DNA of 59,869 bases from Candidatus Syntrophosphaera sp. (GCA_019429425.1 JAHYIU010000004.1:1-59869), one strand, 5' to 3'. Positions 26,743 to 36,472 are shown, numbered from the stretch's first letter. Made by a program: numbers and translations. The notes: generated by a model from the sequence alone, not told the origin.

Positions 26743-27621
26743 CTATAGGGGCCTGCCGACGATGAATTTGACCATGAAATCAGGCGCGTAGCTGCTTTTA
26801 GCCTGCCTCAGGCCCTCCAGGCCCATGTCCTGCTCGCGGTTGATCCATTTGTATCTGCCCCGCAAGCGCCTGGCCGTCTCCCAATTGATGATCTGGGCGC
26901 TGCCTTTCATGTCCGGATCGAATTTTTCAAAATGGATGTTCACCATGTCGGTAGTAATCTCGCTGAAGATCGCGTAGGCCGAGATCAGGTTGTGGTGGCA
27001 GATCAAGAGCCCATCCACGGGGATCTGGTCCCAAAGCTCCAGGGTGTTGCAGATGGCCTGGAATTCGGTGTTCAGATAGATCCCCTCCACGTTGCGCTCC
27101 CTTTGCCATTTTTGCGTGAAGCGCCTGATCACATCGAGCTTGGCAGGCGTGATGGGCAGCACGGTGTAATCCGGATAATTTCGCACGAACTGGGAGATCA
27201 GGTTTTTCTTCTTGGCCAGCTTTTTGCCGCTCAGGTTCACCATGCTCTCGACCGCGTAGACATAGTCGTCCCAATCCCGGATATGCTCGATCTGGAAGTA
27301 ATCCCCCAGGTCCGGATTGGTGGTTTCCCAATCCTCCGGGATCAGGATCAGTTCCGCCTCGGGACCGGTACTCCGGTAGATGTCGATCAATTCAAGCAAT
27401 TCGGCTGAGCTTAATCCCGGCCCGACGGGATAAAAGACATAGTCATATTTGGGATTGACCAGGATCAGATGATCGCGCCAGATGGCGTATTGGTTGTTGT
27501 AAATGCGGCCCCAGGTCATCAGATTGCAGATGGAATAATCGCAGGCCTGGCGTGGATGTTTGACCAGATACTCGCGCAGGATGGGAATGTCGGCCGGACC
27601 GAGGGATTTGAGGTTCAGCAT
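26743..27621 (-). CDS. DUF2156 (LPG synthase C-terminal-like) protein
   Basis: The 292-residue protein resembles the double-GNAT-like DUF2156 domain found at the C-terminus of lysyl-phosphatidylglycerol synthases and as a stand-alone protein in Bacteroidetes and Clostridia. Recognisable parts are the early YSICNLMTWG segment, the central LAKKKNLISQF segment and the late FEKFDPDMKGSAQIINWE segment. An acyl- or aminoacyl-transfer role is possible from family knowledge only. I start at the ATG at 27621, ten bases after the stop of the upstream GNAT gene, giving a two-gene operon. Confidence 0.75.
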   Translation of the reverse strand: MLNLKSLGPADIPILREYLVKHPRQACDYSICNLMTWGRIYNNQYAIWRDHLILVNPKYDYVFYPVGPGLSSAELLELIDIYRSTGPEAELILIPEDWETTNPDLGDYFQIEHIRDWDDYVYAVESMVNLSGKKLAKKKNLISQFVRNYPDYTVLPITPAKLDVIRRFTQKWQRERNVEGIYLNTEFQAICNTLELWDQIPVDGLLICHHNLISAYAIFSEITTDMVNIHFEKFDPDMKGSAQIINWETARRLRGRYKWINREQDMGLEGLRQAKSSYAPDFMVKFIVGRPL

Positions 27622-27631
27622 GTCCGACGCG

Positions 27632-28051
27632 TCAGTCCTGTTTGAGCAGGAAGGGCGTGTAACCCTCCATCCGGGCAAAGCCCAGGGATTCGTAAAACCT
27701 TTCGTAGCCAGGCTCGGAGATCAGACCGATCCACTGGATCTGGTCGGCCTTGAGTTTTTCCAGCAACTTGCCAATGATTGCCTTGCCGATACCCCTGCCC
27801 CGGTAATCGCTATGCACAACGACATCCTGGATATAGGCGTCGCTGACCCCGTCGCTGATGGCGCGCCCCATTCCGACGATCTCCTCTTTGTCTTCCGCGA
27901 TCACAAAGCAGTAGGTGTCCGCCATAATCTTTGCGACTGTGGCAAGGTACTCCGGATTCTCGTCGGTCTGCCACCAACCGGGATGCCGGTAGAGAGCCAG
28001 AATGGCTTCCGGATTCGCTTCCTTGACGATGCTTATCTTTATGTCAGGCAT
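27632..28051 (-). CDS. GNAT-family N-acetyltransferase
   Basis: The 139-residue protein has the GNAT acetyl-CoA pocket motif HSDYRGRGIGKAIIG and a C-terminal YERFYESLGF strand-helix pair. The acceptor substrate is not apparent. The ATG at 28051 is preferred over 28075 because AAAGGA is nine bases upstream of it. It is cotranscribed with the DUF2156 protein, itself of GNAT-like fold, so the two may act on related substrates; that is inference. Confidence 0.82.
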   Translation of the reverse strand: MPDIKISIVKEANPEAILALYRHPGWWQTDENPEYLATVAKIMADTYCFVIAEDKEEIVGMGRAISDGVSDAYIQDVVVHSDYRGRGIGKAIIGKLLEKLKADQIQWIGLISEPGYERFYESLGFARMEGYTPFLLKQD

Positions 28052-28169
28052 AGTGTTGATTCCTTTGCGATTCATTCTCTGGCCTGCATGTCCAGCCGCA
28101 ATCTCCGTGTTTTAAGAAACCATGCCAGAATTCCCCCCTTTTTGTCAAGTGCCTTTCCTGCCGGGACGC

Positions 28170-29237
28170 TCAATTCTGCAGGAAGAGGGGCAGGGTGTAT
28201 TTCAGCTTGAGGTTGTGGTCCAGGTCCGAGGCCCCGCTATCCAGATCGACGGAAAAGCTGGCCTGGTAATCCACCCAAAGGCCTTTCTGCAACTGGAAAT
28301 AAAGCCCCAGCGTGCCGGAGCCGAAGTTCTCCGCCAGCCAGCCGTCATGGGAATATTGCAGCTCGAGATAGCTGTTGATGAGCGGGCTCTTCAAAACAAA
28401 GCGCAGAGGCGCGAATACGCTCAGGTGGTTTTCCCCCTCATCCCTGAAATAACGTACCGAAGGGCTGAATATGTATTGCGCGGTGGTGGAGCCCAGCAAA
28501 GAATTGGAGAGTGAAAACCAGTTCTGCCAGGCCTCGAAGCGCGCTTTGCTGGCCAGAGAATCAGGCGAAACGGCCACCACAGCGGTGGAAAATTCGATCC
28601 GGAGCTTGTTCCACTTGTCTTTGTTGTCCTGGATCATTTCCTGCAGCTTGGCATTGATCCCATAATCATCGTCGAACTGGGACATCAGGGCTTCCAGCGC
28701 ATCCGGGTCATCGGCCAGATCTGGGTCCGCGTACAACTCGGCATTCAGGTAGCTCTGCTGGGCGCGGAAATAGTCTTCAAAGAATTGCGGCCAGGCCCGG
28801 TTGAAATTCCCTTTGGGGTCAGCCCGGTCGATAAGCTTCAGGCGCAGGCCCAAAGAGGCTTTCCGGCGCCCGTCATCCAAGCCGGTGGTGGCCAGGGACA
28901 GCCGGGAATTAAAGAATATCGGGCTTCTGTGGTAGTCCTGCAGGGTGATGTCCTTCTTGTAAAGCAGCAACGGCGCGATCTCCAGCGCGAAGGTCTCAGG
29001 AATGATGGTCGTTCCAGAGGCCAGGTCGGATATGCTGACGGACATGCCGTTGTCATCGATCGGAGGCAGGGTGGAGCTGGGTTCCACGCCCAAAACCATA
29101 TAGGCCGGGACCTCGGGCACCCCGTAGATCCGGAACAGCTCTTCCAGCGGGATGTTTTCATAATAGGTGTCAGTCAGAGCTCCCAGGCCAAATGAGATTG
29201 TAATCAAAAGCAGTATGACCGGGAGTCGCCTGATCAT
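28170..29237 (-). CDS. Exported protein of unknown function with beta-barrel-like C-terminus
   Basis: The 355-residue protein has a signal-like segment (MIRRLPVILLLITISFGLGA). The middle part, about residues 165-250, is rich in Asp and Glu and probably helical. The last 110 residues form alternating aromatic beta strands ending in LKLKYTLPLFLQN, which looks like an outer-membrane or barrel-like end, although the protein does not finish with Phe. The family is not recognised. The start ATG overlaps the stop of the upstream gene at 29234 (ATGA), so the two are translationally coupled. Confidence 0.65.
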   Translation of the reverse strand: MIRRLPVILLLITISFGLGALTDTYYENIPLEELFRIYGVPEVPAYMVLGVEPSSTLPPIDDNGMSVSISDLASGTTIIPETFALEIAPLLLYKKDITLQDYHRSPIFFNSRLSLATTGLDDGRRKASLGLRLKLIDRADPKGNFNRAWPQFFEDYFRAQQSYLNAELYADPDLADDPDALEALMSQFDDDYGINAKLQEMIQDNKDKWNKLRIEFSTAVVAVSPDSLASKARFEAWQNWFSLSNSLLGSTTAQYIFSPSVRYFRDEGENHLSVFAPLRFVLKSPLINSYLELQYSHDGWLAENFGSGTLGLYFQLQKGLWVDYQASFSVDLDSGASDLDHNLKLKYTLPLFLQN

Positions 29238-29671
29238 TCCTGGCCTCCGAGCTTGTACCGGATGATGATGTGCTCCATATGCAGCAAGTCGCGCAGGGGT
29301 TTGGCCTTTTCCTGGAAAAAGACCTGCTCCTCCTCCAGAAAAACCTCCAGGGATATCCTGCATTCCTTGATCATGGCATCCACGAAATAGAAGCTGGACC
29401 GCATCTCGATCCTGCCTCCGGCCAGCTCGGAAGGAGGGGTTTGGATGGTTTTGCGGTAGATCATCGGCTCTTCCAGCTTCTTGAAATCGTAGGGGGTCTC
29501 GATCTCCAGGCCAGCACTGCTAAACGCATGCACGGAAAAGGCGCCCTTGACCACACCCATGCTCTGGCGCACGATGAACTTGTATTTCTCTTCAACCAGT
29601 TCAGCAACGCTGTCGCCATCCGTAACCACCGGCTCGGGTTCTGGTTCCAGCAATTCTTCAAACACTCTCAT
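29234..29671 (-). CDS. Hypothetical 145-aa protein coupled to the exported protein
   Basis: It has an acidic N-terminus (EELLEPEPEPV), no signal peptide and no membrane helix. The central part is predicted beta-rich (KFIVRQSMGVVKGAFSVHAFS), and the C-terminus has a charged helix with a FFQEKAKPL segment. A good ribosome site (GGGAGGA) precedes the ATG. It lies 15 bases after the M6 protease gene and overlaps the next gene, so it is the middle of a three-gene operon. I do not recognise the family. Confidence 0.6.
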   Translation of the reverse strand: MRVFEELLEPEPEPVVTDGDSVAELVEEKYKFIVRQSMGVVKGAFSVHAFSSAGLEIETPYDFKKLEEPMIYRKTIQTPPSELAGGRIEMRSSFYFVDAMIKECRISLEVFLEEEQVFFQEKAKPLRDLLHMEHIIIRYKLGGQE

Positions 29672-29686
29672 TGGGTCCTCCCATCT

Positions 29687-32245
29687 TCATTTGACTATCG
29701 CCATCCGGCGATAAAACGTCTCTGCGCCAGCTTTGAGCCGGCACAGATAGATCCCGGCCCCGGCTTCACGGCCGGACCGGTTGCGCCCGTCCCATTCCAA
29801 GCTGTGGCTTCCCGCGGGCAGGTTGGAATCGATCAGTTCTGCCACTTTCTGCCCCCGGAGGTTATAGATGCTGATCCGGACAGGCTGTGCCGATCGAAGC
29901 TCAAAGCTGAGAGTGGTTTTAGCGCTGAATGGATTGGGGTATTGCTTCAAACCGCTGATGGCGGCCGGAACTGTGTCCTCTGGATTGGAAACATAGGGTG
30001 ATTGGAGTTGGACCTCGATAACCGCGGCTCCCACGACGCCGCGGCCCAGCGCGTCGGTCCAGGGCCGGTCCGGTTCCGTAAGCCAGCTGTGGCCGCATAC
30101 ACCGTTGGTATCGAAATGGATGATCTGATACTCAAAGAGGTCCAGGATCACAGCGATCTGCCCGTTCAGGACCACATCGCTGTCCACGTCGAGCTCGAAC
30201 CATTGCCCCAGGTCGCACATCACGTCGCCGATATCCAGCAAGGTCTGGCTGGTTATGGCCCCTTCGGCGAAGCGGTTCACCTTGATATTCACCAGGCCCG
30301 GCACTGCCGGAAAGCCCCAGGGATCGGCGGAAAGCATGAAAGCCACTTTTTTGAGATTGAAATCCTCAGCGCCGAGGTTGAAATCCACCGCCGCCTTGAT
30401 CGGAACGGCGCCCCGGCCAAATTCGGAGTGCACCGGAGCGTCGCTCAACCAGTTGAACCAAGTTGGCTGCTGGGGATCGACCATCCGGACCCGGGCTTGC
30501 CGGACTGAGCTCAAGCCGGAGCCCGTGGTGGCGCGGACCTTGATCTCGTGATGGCCGGGAGTGAGGAAGCCATCCGGAATGTCCAACACATACGGGCTTG
30601 AGTAGAGCAGGCCCAGGATCATCCCGTCCAGGCTGAACTCCACGGACACGATAACATCCCCGGGAGCCGTGATCTCCGCGCTGATCTGATGTTCGCCGGG
30701 AGTGAGGATCTCCCCGTCCGCGGGGCTCAGGTTGCCGATCTGCGGAGGCAGCGGACCTGAACTTTGGCCCAGGATGAAAGAGATGGTCCCGCCGGCCTCT
30801 GAAATGCTGTGGATGTTCACGGGAATGGGATTTCCGGAGCCAAGGAAGCAGTTGGGGTCGCTGAACTGGTTGAATTCCGTGCGGCTGCTGTCCAGGCTGA
30901 AAGCGGCTTGCGCGATCAGGCCGTTGTTCGCTGGCCCGCCTTGGGGACGGAAGACGTATACCTCGTCCGGAGGGCCCTGCGCGTTTCCGTTTTGGGCTTC
31001 ATTGATCCGGTGGATGAGGAGTCCGGAGCCGGGCAGGCCTGCCTCAAAAATGTCGGAATCCTGCTTGCGGTATTCCAGGACCAGGTATTCAGTCCCGGAA
31101 AGCGGTACGCGATAGGCGTTGTTGGTGGCCGAGGTAACCGGACTGAGGGTATGGAAGCCTTCTGAGATGGTGGGTATGGGGCTTATCCAGCCGCCGTAGC
31201 GCGCTTTCATGTGCATGCCCATATGCCCGTTGCCGCTTTCCATGATGTCCCAGCAGCCGGCCGGGGTGAGCCCGTCAAAATTGTAGTGGTAGAGGTCCGG
31301 CGCGCCCACGGAATGGAACATCTCGTGGCAGAGGGTGCGCACGCTGTTCTGGTTTTCCGGCTGGAAGGTGAAATCCCAGACCATCTTGCCGTTGATGTAC
31401 ACATCCTGGGCGTAAAGCGCCCAGCGATGCGCCCAGAGCAGTTCGGCCCAGGCGGTATGGGGCCCGCGGATGATGAAGCAGACGTTGTCCACGAAGCCGT
31501 CGTTGTCCGCGTCGATGTTCAAGCTGGCCGGGACCTGCGAGGATATTGCATTGAGGGCGTTGGCCAGCAGGATGTGTTCTCTGTCCGTGCGCTGGTAATC
31601 CCGATAGCCCTGGGGATTGGTGACGGCGTTGTAGGGCATGTAATATGCCCGCGGATGGCTGTCCGTATAGGAAAGATTGACCTCTGGGGCGCAGACCGGA
31701 TAGTGGTGGGAAACGTAATCCAGCTGGTCGTAGCTCACCTGGTGGAAATAGTTGCGCAGTGAATATTCGTCCGCGCCCACGGAGTTGAATTTGGCGTCGT
31801 ATTCCCCGCGGGAAACCTCAAACTCCGTCTGGTCGCTGAATTTGATATAGACCACGAGGTTGTTGACCGTTCCCAGGTTTGGCCCGCGCGAGCCGCTCCG
31901 GGCATGGGAAGTCATGAAATCCACCTTCGCCTGGTATGCCGCCGGGGAAATGTTGATCCCGGGAACCAGGCCCAGAGCGCGGGGATCATGTGCATCGACC
32001 CGCCAGGCCGAGGGAACCGGTTCTCCGCCAGCCAAAACGGCATAATAGTAGTATCCGTCCGCGGAGCTTTGCATGATGGAAAAACCCTCCGCGTCGTGCA
32101 GCCGGTTGGCAAATTCGTCTCCCGAAGCCAGCAACGCCAGGACGGATCCGTCGGGCTGCTCCACCGCGGTGGGCAGATTTATGAAATTGGCCGCGCAGAG
32201 GAACAACGGCGGCAGGAATAAAAGCGTCATCCAAAATTGTTTCAT
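29687..32245 (-). CDS. M6-type secreted metalloprotease with FlgD-like C-terminal sorting module
   Basis: The 852-residue protein has a signal peptide (residues 1-18) and a propeptide region, then an M6 (immune inhibitor A-like) domain. Its zinc motif HEMFHSVGAPD spans residues 307-317 (His307, Glu308, His311, Asp317). An Ig-like domain with bacterial Ig features (about 505-600) and a linker follow. The end is a FlgD-like module (QYPNPF, the segment RISIYNLRGQKVAELID, and WDGRN followed by SGREAGAGIYLCRL), commonly tied to type IX-like or similar secretion in FCB bacteria. It is likely a secreted or surface protein-degrading enzyme. It is the first gene of the minus-strand operon with the two unknown genes after it. 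Confidence 0.88.
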   Translation of the reverse strand: MKQFWMTLLFLPPLFLCAANFINLPTAVEQPDGSVLALLASGDEFANRLHDAEGFSIMQSSADGYYYYAVLAGGEPVPSAWRVDAHDPRALGLVPGINISPAAYQAKVDFMTSHARSGSRGPNLGTVNNLVVYIKFSDQTEFEVSRGEYDAKFNSVGADEYSLRNYFHQVSYDQLDYVSHHYPVCAPEVNLSYTDSHPRAYYMPYNAVTNPQGYRDYQRTDREHILLANALNAISSQVPASLNIDADNDGFVDNVCFIIRGPHTAWAELLWAHRWALYAQDVYINGKMVWDFTFQPENQNSVRTLCHEMFHSVGAPDLYHYNFDGLTPAGCWDIMESGNGHMGMHMKARYGGWISPIPTISEGFHTLSPVTSATNNAYRVPLSGTEYLVLEYRKQDSDIFEAGLPGSGLLIHRINEAQNGNAQGPPDEVYVFRPQGGPANNGLIAQAAFSLDSSRTEFNQFSDPNCFLGSGNPIPVNIHSISEAGGTISFILGQSSGPLPPQIGNLSPADGEILTPGEHQISAEITAPGDVIVSVEFSLDGMILGLLYSSPYVLDIPDGFLTPGHHEIKVRATTGSGLSSVRQARVRMVDPQQPTWFNWLSDAPVHSEFGRGAVPIKAAVDFNLGAEDFNLKKVAFMLSADPWGFPAVPGLVNIKVNRFAEGAITSQTLLDIGDVMCDLGQWFELDVDSDVVLNGQIAVILDLFEYQIIHFDTNGVCGHSWLTEPDRPWTDALGRGVVGAAVIEVQLQSPYVSNPEDTVPAAISGLKQYPNPFSAKTTLSFELRSAQPVRISIYNLRGQKVAELIDSNLPAGSHSLEWDGRNRSGREAGAGIYLCRLKAGAETFYRRMAIVK

Positions 32246-32295
32246 CTTACCTCACTCAAGCTTGTTCGTGCAATTTTTGCTCCGCTTGGCCGATC

Positions 32296-32622
32296 CTAAA
32301 CCAGGGCCAGCCAAAACATCGCGATGGCCAGGGCCACGATCAGGATCATCACCCAGATCCAGCCTGTCTTCCGGACCTTCCCGCAACTGGGGCAGCGGGT
32401 TGCCCTTTTTTCCACCAGGGATCCGCATCTGCGGCAGATGTCCCAGACCGGGGCCTGCTCCAATGGGGGTTCGGGGCGGTTCTGATCCGGGCCGGGACGG
32501 TTCGGATCCTGACCGGGCCGGGGAATTTCGCGTCGGCTGGATTCCCCTCCCGTGCGGGGAACGCTTTTCAAGATCCTGCTGATGATCATGACCACCACAA
32601 ATATGATTATAAACCTGGACAT
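32296..32622 (-). CDS. Zinc-ribbon protein with two membrane helices
   Basis: The 108-residue protein has an N-terminal membrane helix (residues 3-19), a proline- and charge-rich linker (PRPGQDPNRPGPDQNRPEPP), a four-cysteine zinc ribbon (CRRCG and CPSCG, 13 residues apart) and a second helix at the C-terminus. The ribbon would face the cytoplasm on a membrane hairpin. GGAG lies five bases before the ATG at 32622. Upstream in-frame extension is unlikely. The role is unknown. Confidence 0.65.
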   Translation of the reverse strand: MSRFIIIFVVVMIISRILKSVPRTGGESSRREIPRPGQDPNRPGPDQNRPEPPLEQAPVWDICRRCGSLVEKRATRCPSCGKVRKTGWIWVMILIVALAIAMFWLALV

Positions 32623-32812
32623 CGCTACTCCATATGCTAAAGTTCTTTGCCAAACAATTCTGCCCCTGCCATATCTGTCAATCTTTAAGTGCGCGGGAAC
32701 CATCAGGGCGGCCTCAAGACCCAGCGCAAGCTTGGCCGAACGTGGATAGGCCCAGGGATTTGCGATTTTCATTGACAAAATTCCGGCGCTTTTTGGGATG
32801 GCACAATCACAC

Positions 32813-32890
<78 letters not shown>

Positions 32891-32902
32891 CCCTTGTTTC
32901 CG

Positions 32903-32979
32903 GGGTGATTAGCTCAGCTGGTTAGAGCGCTACGTTCACATCGTAGAGGTCACTGGTTCGAATCCAGTATCACCCACCA
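32903..32979 (+). tRNA. tRNA-Val (CAC)
   Basis: It is nearly identical to the preceding tRNA, with loop TTCACAT giving anticodon CAC, and CCA encoded. The spacer between the two is 12 bases, so they are surely cotranscribed. Confidence 0.95.
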
Positions 32980-33167
32980 CCTCACTCTTCCCTCATAATT
33001 CTGCGCTTCTCTTCCCGCCGTTTGAAGCCTGGATCAGCATCCCGCTCGCCTCATCGACGCATGTAACTCATCATCAGGATATTAGCCCCTTAGCTGATCA
33101 TTTGGCTCACCTTTATGGCTTATAAGGTTGCAGGGCAACTACTTGGCGCATACATACCTTTGTCGCC

Positions 33168-33250
33168 CCCCTTATCAATACGGTGTCAATACGGACTCAT
33201 TACGGACTTTGTCCGTAGTGAGTCCGTAATGATAGCGTAATGATAAAGGG
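33168..33250. repeat. Dispersed long palindrome, copy 3 (degenerate)
   Basis: It has the same centre (GGAC-TTT-GTCC at 33209) and the AGCCAT right flank as copies 1 and 4. The right arm has decayed: its two outer units read CCGTAATGAT and GCGTAATGAT. It lies between the tRNA-Val pair and the DUF6754 operon. Confidence 0.85.
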
Positions 33251-33260
33251 AGCCATGAGA

Positions 33261-33315
33261 GGCAAAAATGCAAATATCACCCAGGCGCGGTTATCCCGCC
33301 GGGGTGATTTTTGCC
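33261..33315 (+). terminator. Hairpin with T-run, probable terminator
   Basis: ATCACCC (33276-33282) pairs with GGGTGAT (33302-33308), with GGCG/CGCC pairing inside, followed by TTTT. A wider pairing GGCAAAAAT with ATTTTTGCC is also possible, so the element could work in both directions. It could end the tRNA-Val transcript. Confidence 0.6.
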
Positions 33316-33418
33316 TGCCGGCGTCAAGCCATACAAAAAAGGGATTGACAATTTAGGGTGTTTTGAGTCGATGCATTCCAGTGGAAAAAATAACTTAAAA
33401 TGGCACAGGAGTAGACGT

Positions 33419-36400
33419 ATGAAGCTATACATACGGCTCTTAAGCTTGATGCTGTTGCTTGGTTTGCTTGCCTTTGGCTGTAGCGGACCGACCGATCAGG
33501 AACAGGACAAGCTTAACAACACAGTCGTGGAAAGCCTCAGGATCGAAGACATTCCCAATGACGGGGGTGACGGTCTGATCGTAAGCTGGAAACCCCTGCC
33601 CAGAGCCCAGCGCATCCAGGAATACCGCATCTACCGCGGCGTCAACCCGGACACGCTGTTCTTTTTGGCCTCGGTGCAGGTGAACGTCAAGACCGGCGTG
33701 GCGTCGGACATGATGTACTATTACGACAGCGGTTACAACACCCTCATCGACATCGATTCCCCGGGCAAGCTCAAGAATGAAAAGGGACAAAAGGGCAGCA
33801 TCCTCTATCGGGCTGTCCCGCGCGATACGGAGCTGGCGGCCAGGCTGGGCGAGAAATTCAGCCTTTATGCCTCCATCCCGGACAAGTATTACTACTACCG
33901 CTCCGAAAAGGCCCGCTCGGCCGATCCGGAAGACGAGACCGTCTACGCGGGCTTGAGATTCAACCAGCAGACCCTGCTGGCCTCATTGAAAAGCGCCGCC
34001 CCGGGCGAAGAGCCCATCCATTATTACTATACCGTGGTGCCGGTAAACGAGCGCAACCAGTATCTGGGCATCGCGGAACCCGCGAGCGGCTATCCCATCG
34101 ATGACAGTCCGGAAAGATCGCCCGGCCTATACAGCGCTGCGATCGAGGACACGCGCAACCTGAACTTTGAATGGGACTATCCCCTGAACTTTTCTGATAT
34201 CGCGGCTTACAGCATCTACATGCTGCCGGCAATATCGGATACCCTCTGGAACAACATGAGCGATCCGGAGCGGGAGACAATTCTGGCCAACCGGGGCATC
34301 ATGCTCACGCAAGGCCCCGTCGGCGGAGGAGCTTTGAAGAATTACAGCGTGGTCAGCGAAGCCGACCTGCAGGGCCATCCTGCCGGGCTGAGCTGGGACG
34401 CGGCTGTCAATTCCCGATATGCCATCCGCTTCCAGGATTATGGATCTCCCGCGCCCTCGCCTTTGAGCATTCTGAGCACTCCGGTCCGCAAAACCAGCGC
34501 CGATCTGCCCAAGAAGGAAGATTTCTGGGTGGAAGACAAGGCCATGGACAAGGGCGATCGCATCACAGTGACCTGGGAAGAGCCGATCGTGACCCTGACC
34601 AAAACGACCACTCAGACCAAAAAGGGCACGACCCTGCAGATCAACTACCAGGTGAACAAAACCGATGCCCAAAGGATCGGAAACATCTATTTCGAGTTCT
34701 TTGAGCCCGGACAATCTGAACCTTTTGCCAAGGTCAACGAATTTTACCAGGACAACATCATCAAGGTCAAGATCCCGGAGCAGTATTCATTGCGCGACCG
34801 GGAGACCCTGCCCACGGATAGCTTGATGGTGAAGATCACGATAGCCACCAAGCCTTATACCCTGCATCCCAGAACCGGCCGCCTAAGTTGGGGCAAGTCC
34901 AGGCTGGTGGAGAATTATGAGCTGATCCAGTATCTGAAGCCGGATGCCGGAATGATGGCCTACATGCCCACCCGGGAACTTTTGCTCAATGGGGTTGACG
35001 TTTCCCCGATCCTGAACGCGATCTATCGCAAAAGCTACCGCGGCAGCTCTTTCACTTTGGTCAAAAAGAACACCTCCTACGAAAACAACCTGGATGTGAC
35101 GATCCCCTACATCTCCAGCGTGGGGCAAGTGGTGGCCGGATTCAACTTCGTGAAGGACGGGATGCTCCATTCCTACGTGAACGGCGAGCGCCACTCCCGC
35201 AAGCTGGAACCTGGAGAGAAGATCGGAAACCTGGCCCTGGTATCCTCAGACATCGATTTCACCTATGACAAGGAAAACAAGACCCTGCTCAGCACCAGCA
35301 TCTTCATCGACGAAGCGAAAAAGAAGCTGGACAAGATGAATGAAGACCTGGCCAAAGGCAAGGAGGAGCTGGAAGCAAAGCTGGGCGCCCTAAGCCTGGC
35401 CGCTCCTGGCACGGAAGCCGGTCTGCAGGCCGAGATCGAGGCCCTGCGCGGGGACATCGAAGCCCAGGAGAAAAAGCTCCAGATCCATGCCGACAACGAG
35501 CATTTCGCCCATTCCCTGGAATTCAATTCCAACCGGAACAGAATGCGCTTTGTGACATCCATCCGCGAACCCGAAATCCGCCAGCACACCTACATGGTGG
35601 TGAAAACAAACGGCCGCGGCCTGTTCACGGAATCCGATCCGGACATCCAGGCAGACGGCTCCTACAATTATTACGCGCCGATCTCCAACTGGTTCGACTG
35701 GAACAAGCTGCTCACCCTCTTTGCCGTGCTCATCTTCGGCGGCGCCGTGGTGGTATTCGTAAACCTGGCCAAACGGGGCAAGAACCTGTACATGCGCCCC
35801 ATAGCCGGTTTGCAGGAGATCGACAACGCCATCGGCCGCGCCACGGAAATGGGACGTCCGATGCTATACTGCATGGGCAACGGCGGGCTATCCGACGTGG
35901 CAACGCTGGCCTCCATGGGCATCCTGGGACTGGTGGCCCGCAAAGCGGCGGAATATGACACCAAGCTGATCGTTCCCTGCTACGACTACATCGTGATGCC
36001 CATCGCCCAGGAGATCGTGCGCGAGGCCCATTACGCGGTGGGACGTCCGGACAGCTTCGACAAGAACAACGTTTTCTACCTCACCTCGGTCCAATTCGCC
36101 TATGTGGCGGGTGTGAACGGTATCATGATCCGCGAAAGGATGGCCACCAACTTCTTCATGGGCTATTTCGCCGCCGAGGCATTGCTCATGACGGAGACCG
36201 GAAACGCCGTCGGCGCCGTTCAGATCGCCGGTTCGGACGCCATCACGCAGATCCCGTTCTTCATCACCACCTGCGACTATACCCTGATCGGAGAAGAGCT
36301 CTACGCCGCCTCCGCCTATCTGAACCGAGAACCGATGCTTTTGGGAACCCTGAAGGCACAGGATTACTTCAAGTTCCTGATCCTCGTCCTGGTAATTGTC

Positions 36401-36460
36401 GGGGCGATCTTGGCGACTTTCCAAGTCACCGGCTTAATGCAACTTTTCCCCTTAAAATAG
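33419..36460 (+). CDS. Giant FnIII-containing lipoprotein with C-terminal DUF6754 domain (copy A)
   Basis: The 1013-residue protein starts at ATG 33419, with AGGAG seven bases upstream. A lipobox-like signal ends at Cys21 (LAFGC). FnIII-like modules fill the first half (for example IVSWKPLPRAQRIQEYRIYRG). A coiled coil spans about residues 628-698. A membrane helix (about 763-783) is followed by a DUF6754-type domain with RPIAGLQEIDNAIGRATEMG (from Arg793), AEALLMTETGN (to Asn929) and PFFITTCDYTLIGEE (Cys952), then a last membrane helix (about 985-1005). So a large periplasmic part is tied to a conserved membrane-proximal domain. Function is unknown. It opens a five-gene operon whose last member is its paralog. 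Confidence 0.8.
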   Translation: MKLYIRLLSLMLLLGLLAFGCSGPTDQEQDKLNNTVVESLRIEDIPNDGGDGLIVSWKPLPRAQRIQEYRIYRGVNPDTLFFLASVQVNVKTGVASDMMYYYDSGYNTLIDIDSPGKLKNEKGQKGSILYRAVPRDTELAARLGEKFSLYASIPDKYYYYRSEKARSADPEDETVYAGLRFNQQTLLASLKSAAPGEEPIHYYYTVVPVNERNQYLGIAEPASGYPIDDSPERSPGLYSAAIEDTRNLNFEWDYPLNFSDIAAYSIYMLPAISDTLWNNMSDPERETILANRGIMLTQGPVGGGALKNYSVVSEADLQGHPAGLSWDAAVNSRYAIRFQDYGSPAPSPLSILSTPVRKTSADLPKKEDFWVEDKAMDKGDRITVTWEEPIVTLTKTTTQTKKGTTLQINYQVNKTDAQRIGNIYFEFFEPGQSEPFAKVNEFYQDNIIKVKIPEQYSLRDRETLPTDSLMVKITIATKPYTLHPRTGRLSWGKSRLVENYELIQYLKPDAGMMAYMPTRELLLNGVDVSPILNAIYRKSYRGSSFTLVKKNTSYENNLDVTIPYISSVGQVVAGFNFVKDGMLHSYVNGERHSRKLEPGEKIGNLALVSSDIDFTYDKENKTLLSTSIFIDEAKKKLDKMNEDLAKGKEELEAKLGALSLAAPGTEAGLQAEIEALRGDIEAQEKKLQIHADNEHFAHSLEFNSNRNRMRFVTSIREPEIRQHTYMVVKTNGRGLFTESDPDIQADGSYNYYAPISNWFDWNKLLTLFAVLIFGGAVVVFVNLAKRGKNLYMRPIAGLQEIDNAIGRATEMGRPMLYCMGNGGLSDVATLASMGILGLVARKAAEYDTKLIVPCYDYIVMPIAQEIVREAHYAVGRPDSFDKNNVFYLTSVQFAYVAGVNGIMIRERMATNFFMGYFAAEALLMTETGNAVGAVQIAGSDAITQIPFFITTCDYTLIGEELYAASAYLNREPMLLGTLKAQDYFKFLILVLVIVGAILATFQVTGLMQLFPLK

Positions 36461-36472
36461 AAGAGGTCTTAC

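Larger units (their letters stand above)
32980..33418. other. Intergenic gap between tRNA-Val pair and the DUF6754 operon
   Basis: No convincing gene is present. It holds palindrome copy 3 (33168-33250), a hairpin with T-run (33261-33315), a TTGACA hexamer at about 33345 without a good -10 partner, and the ribosome site AGGAG at 33407-33411. Confidence 0.6.
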
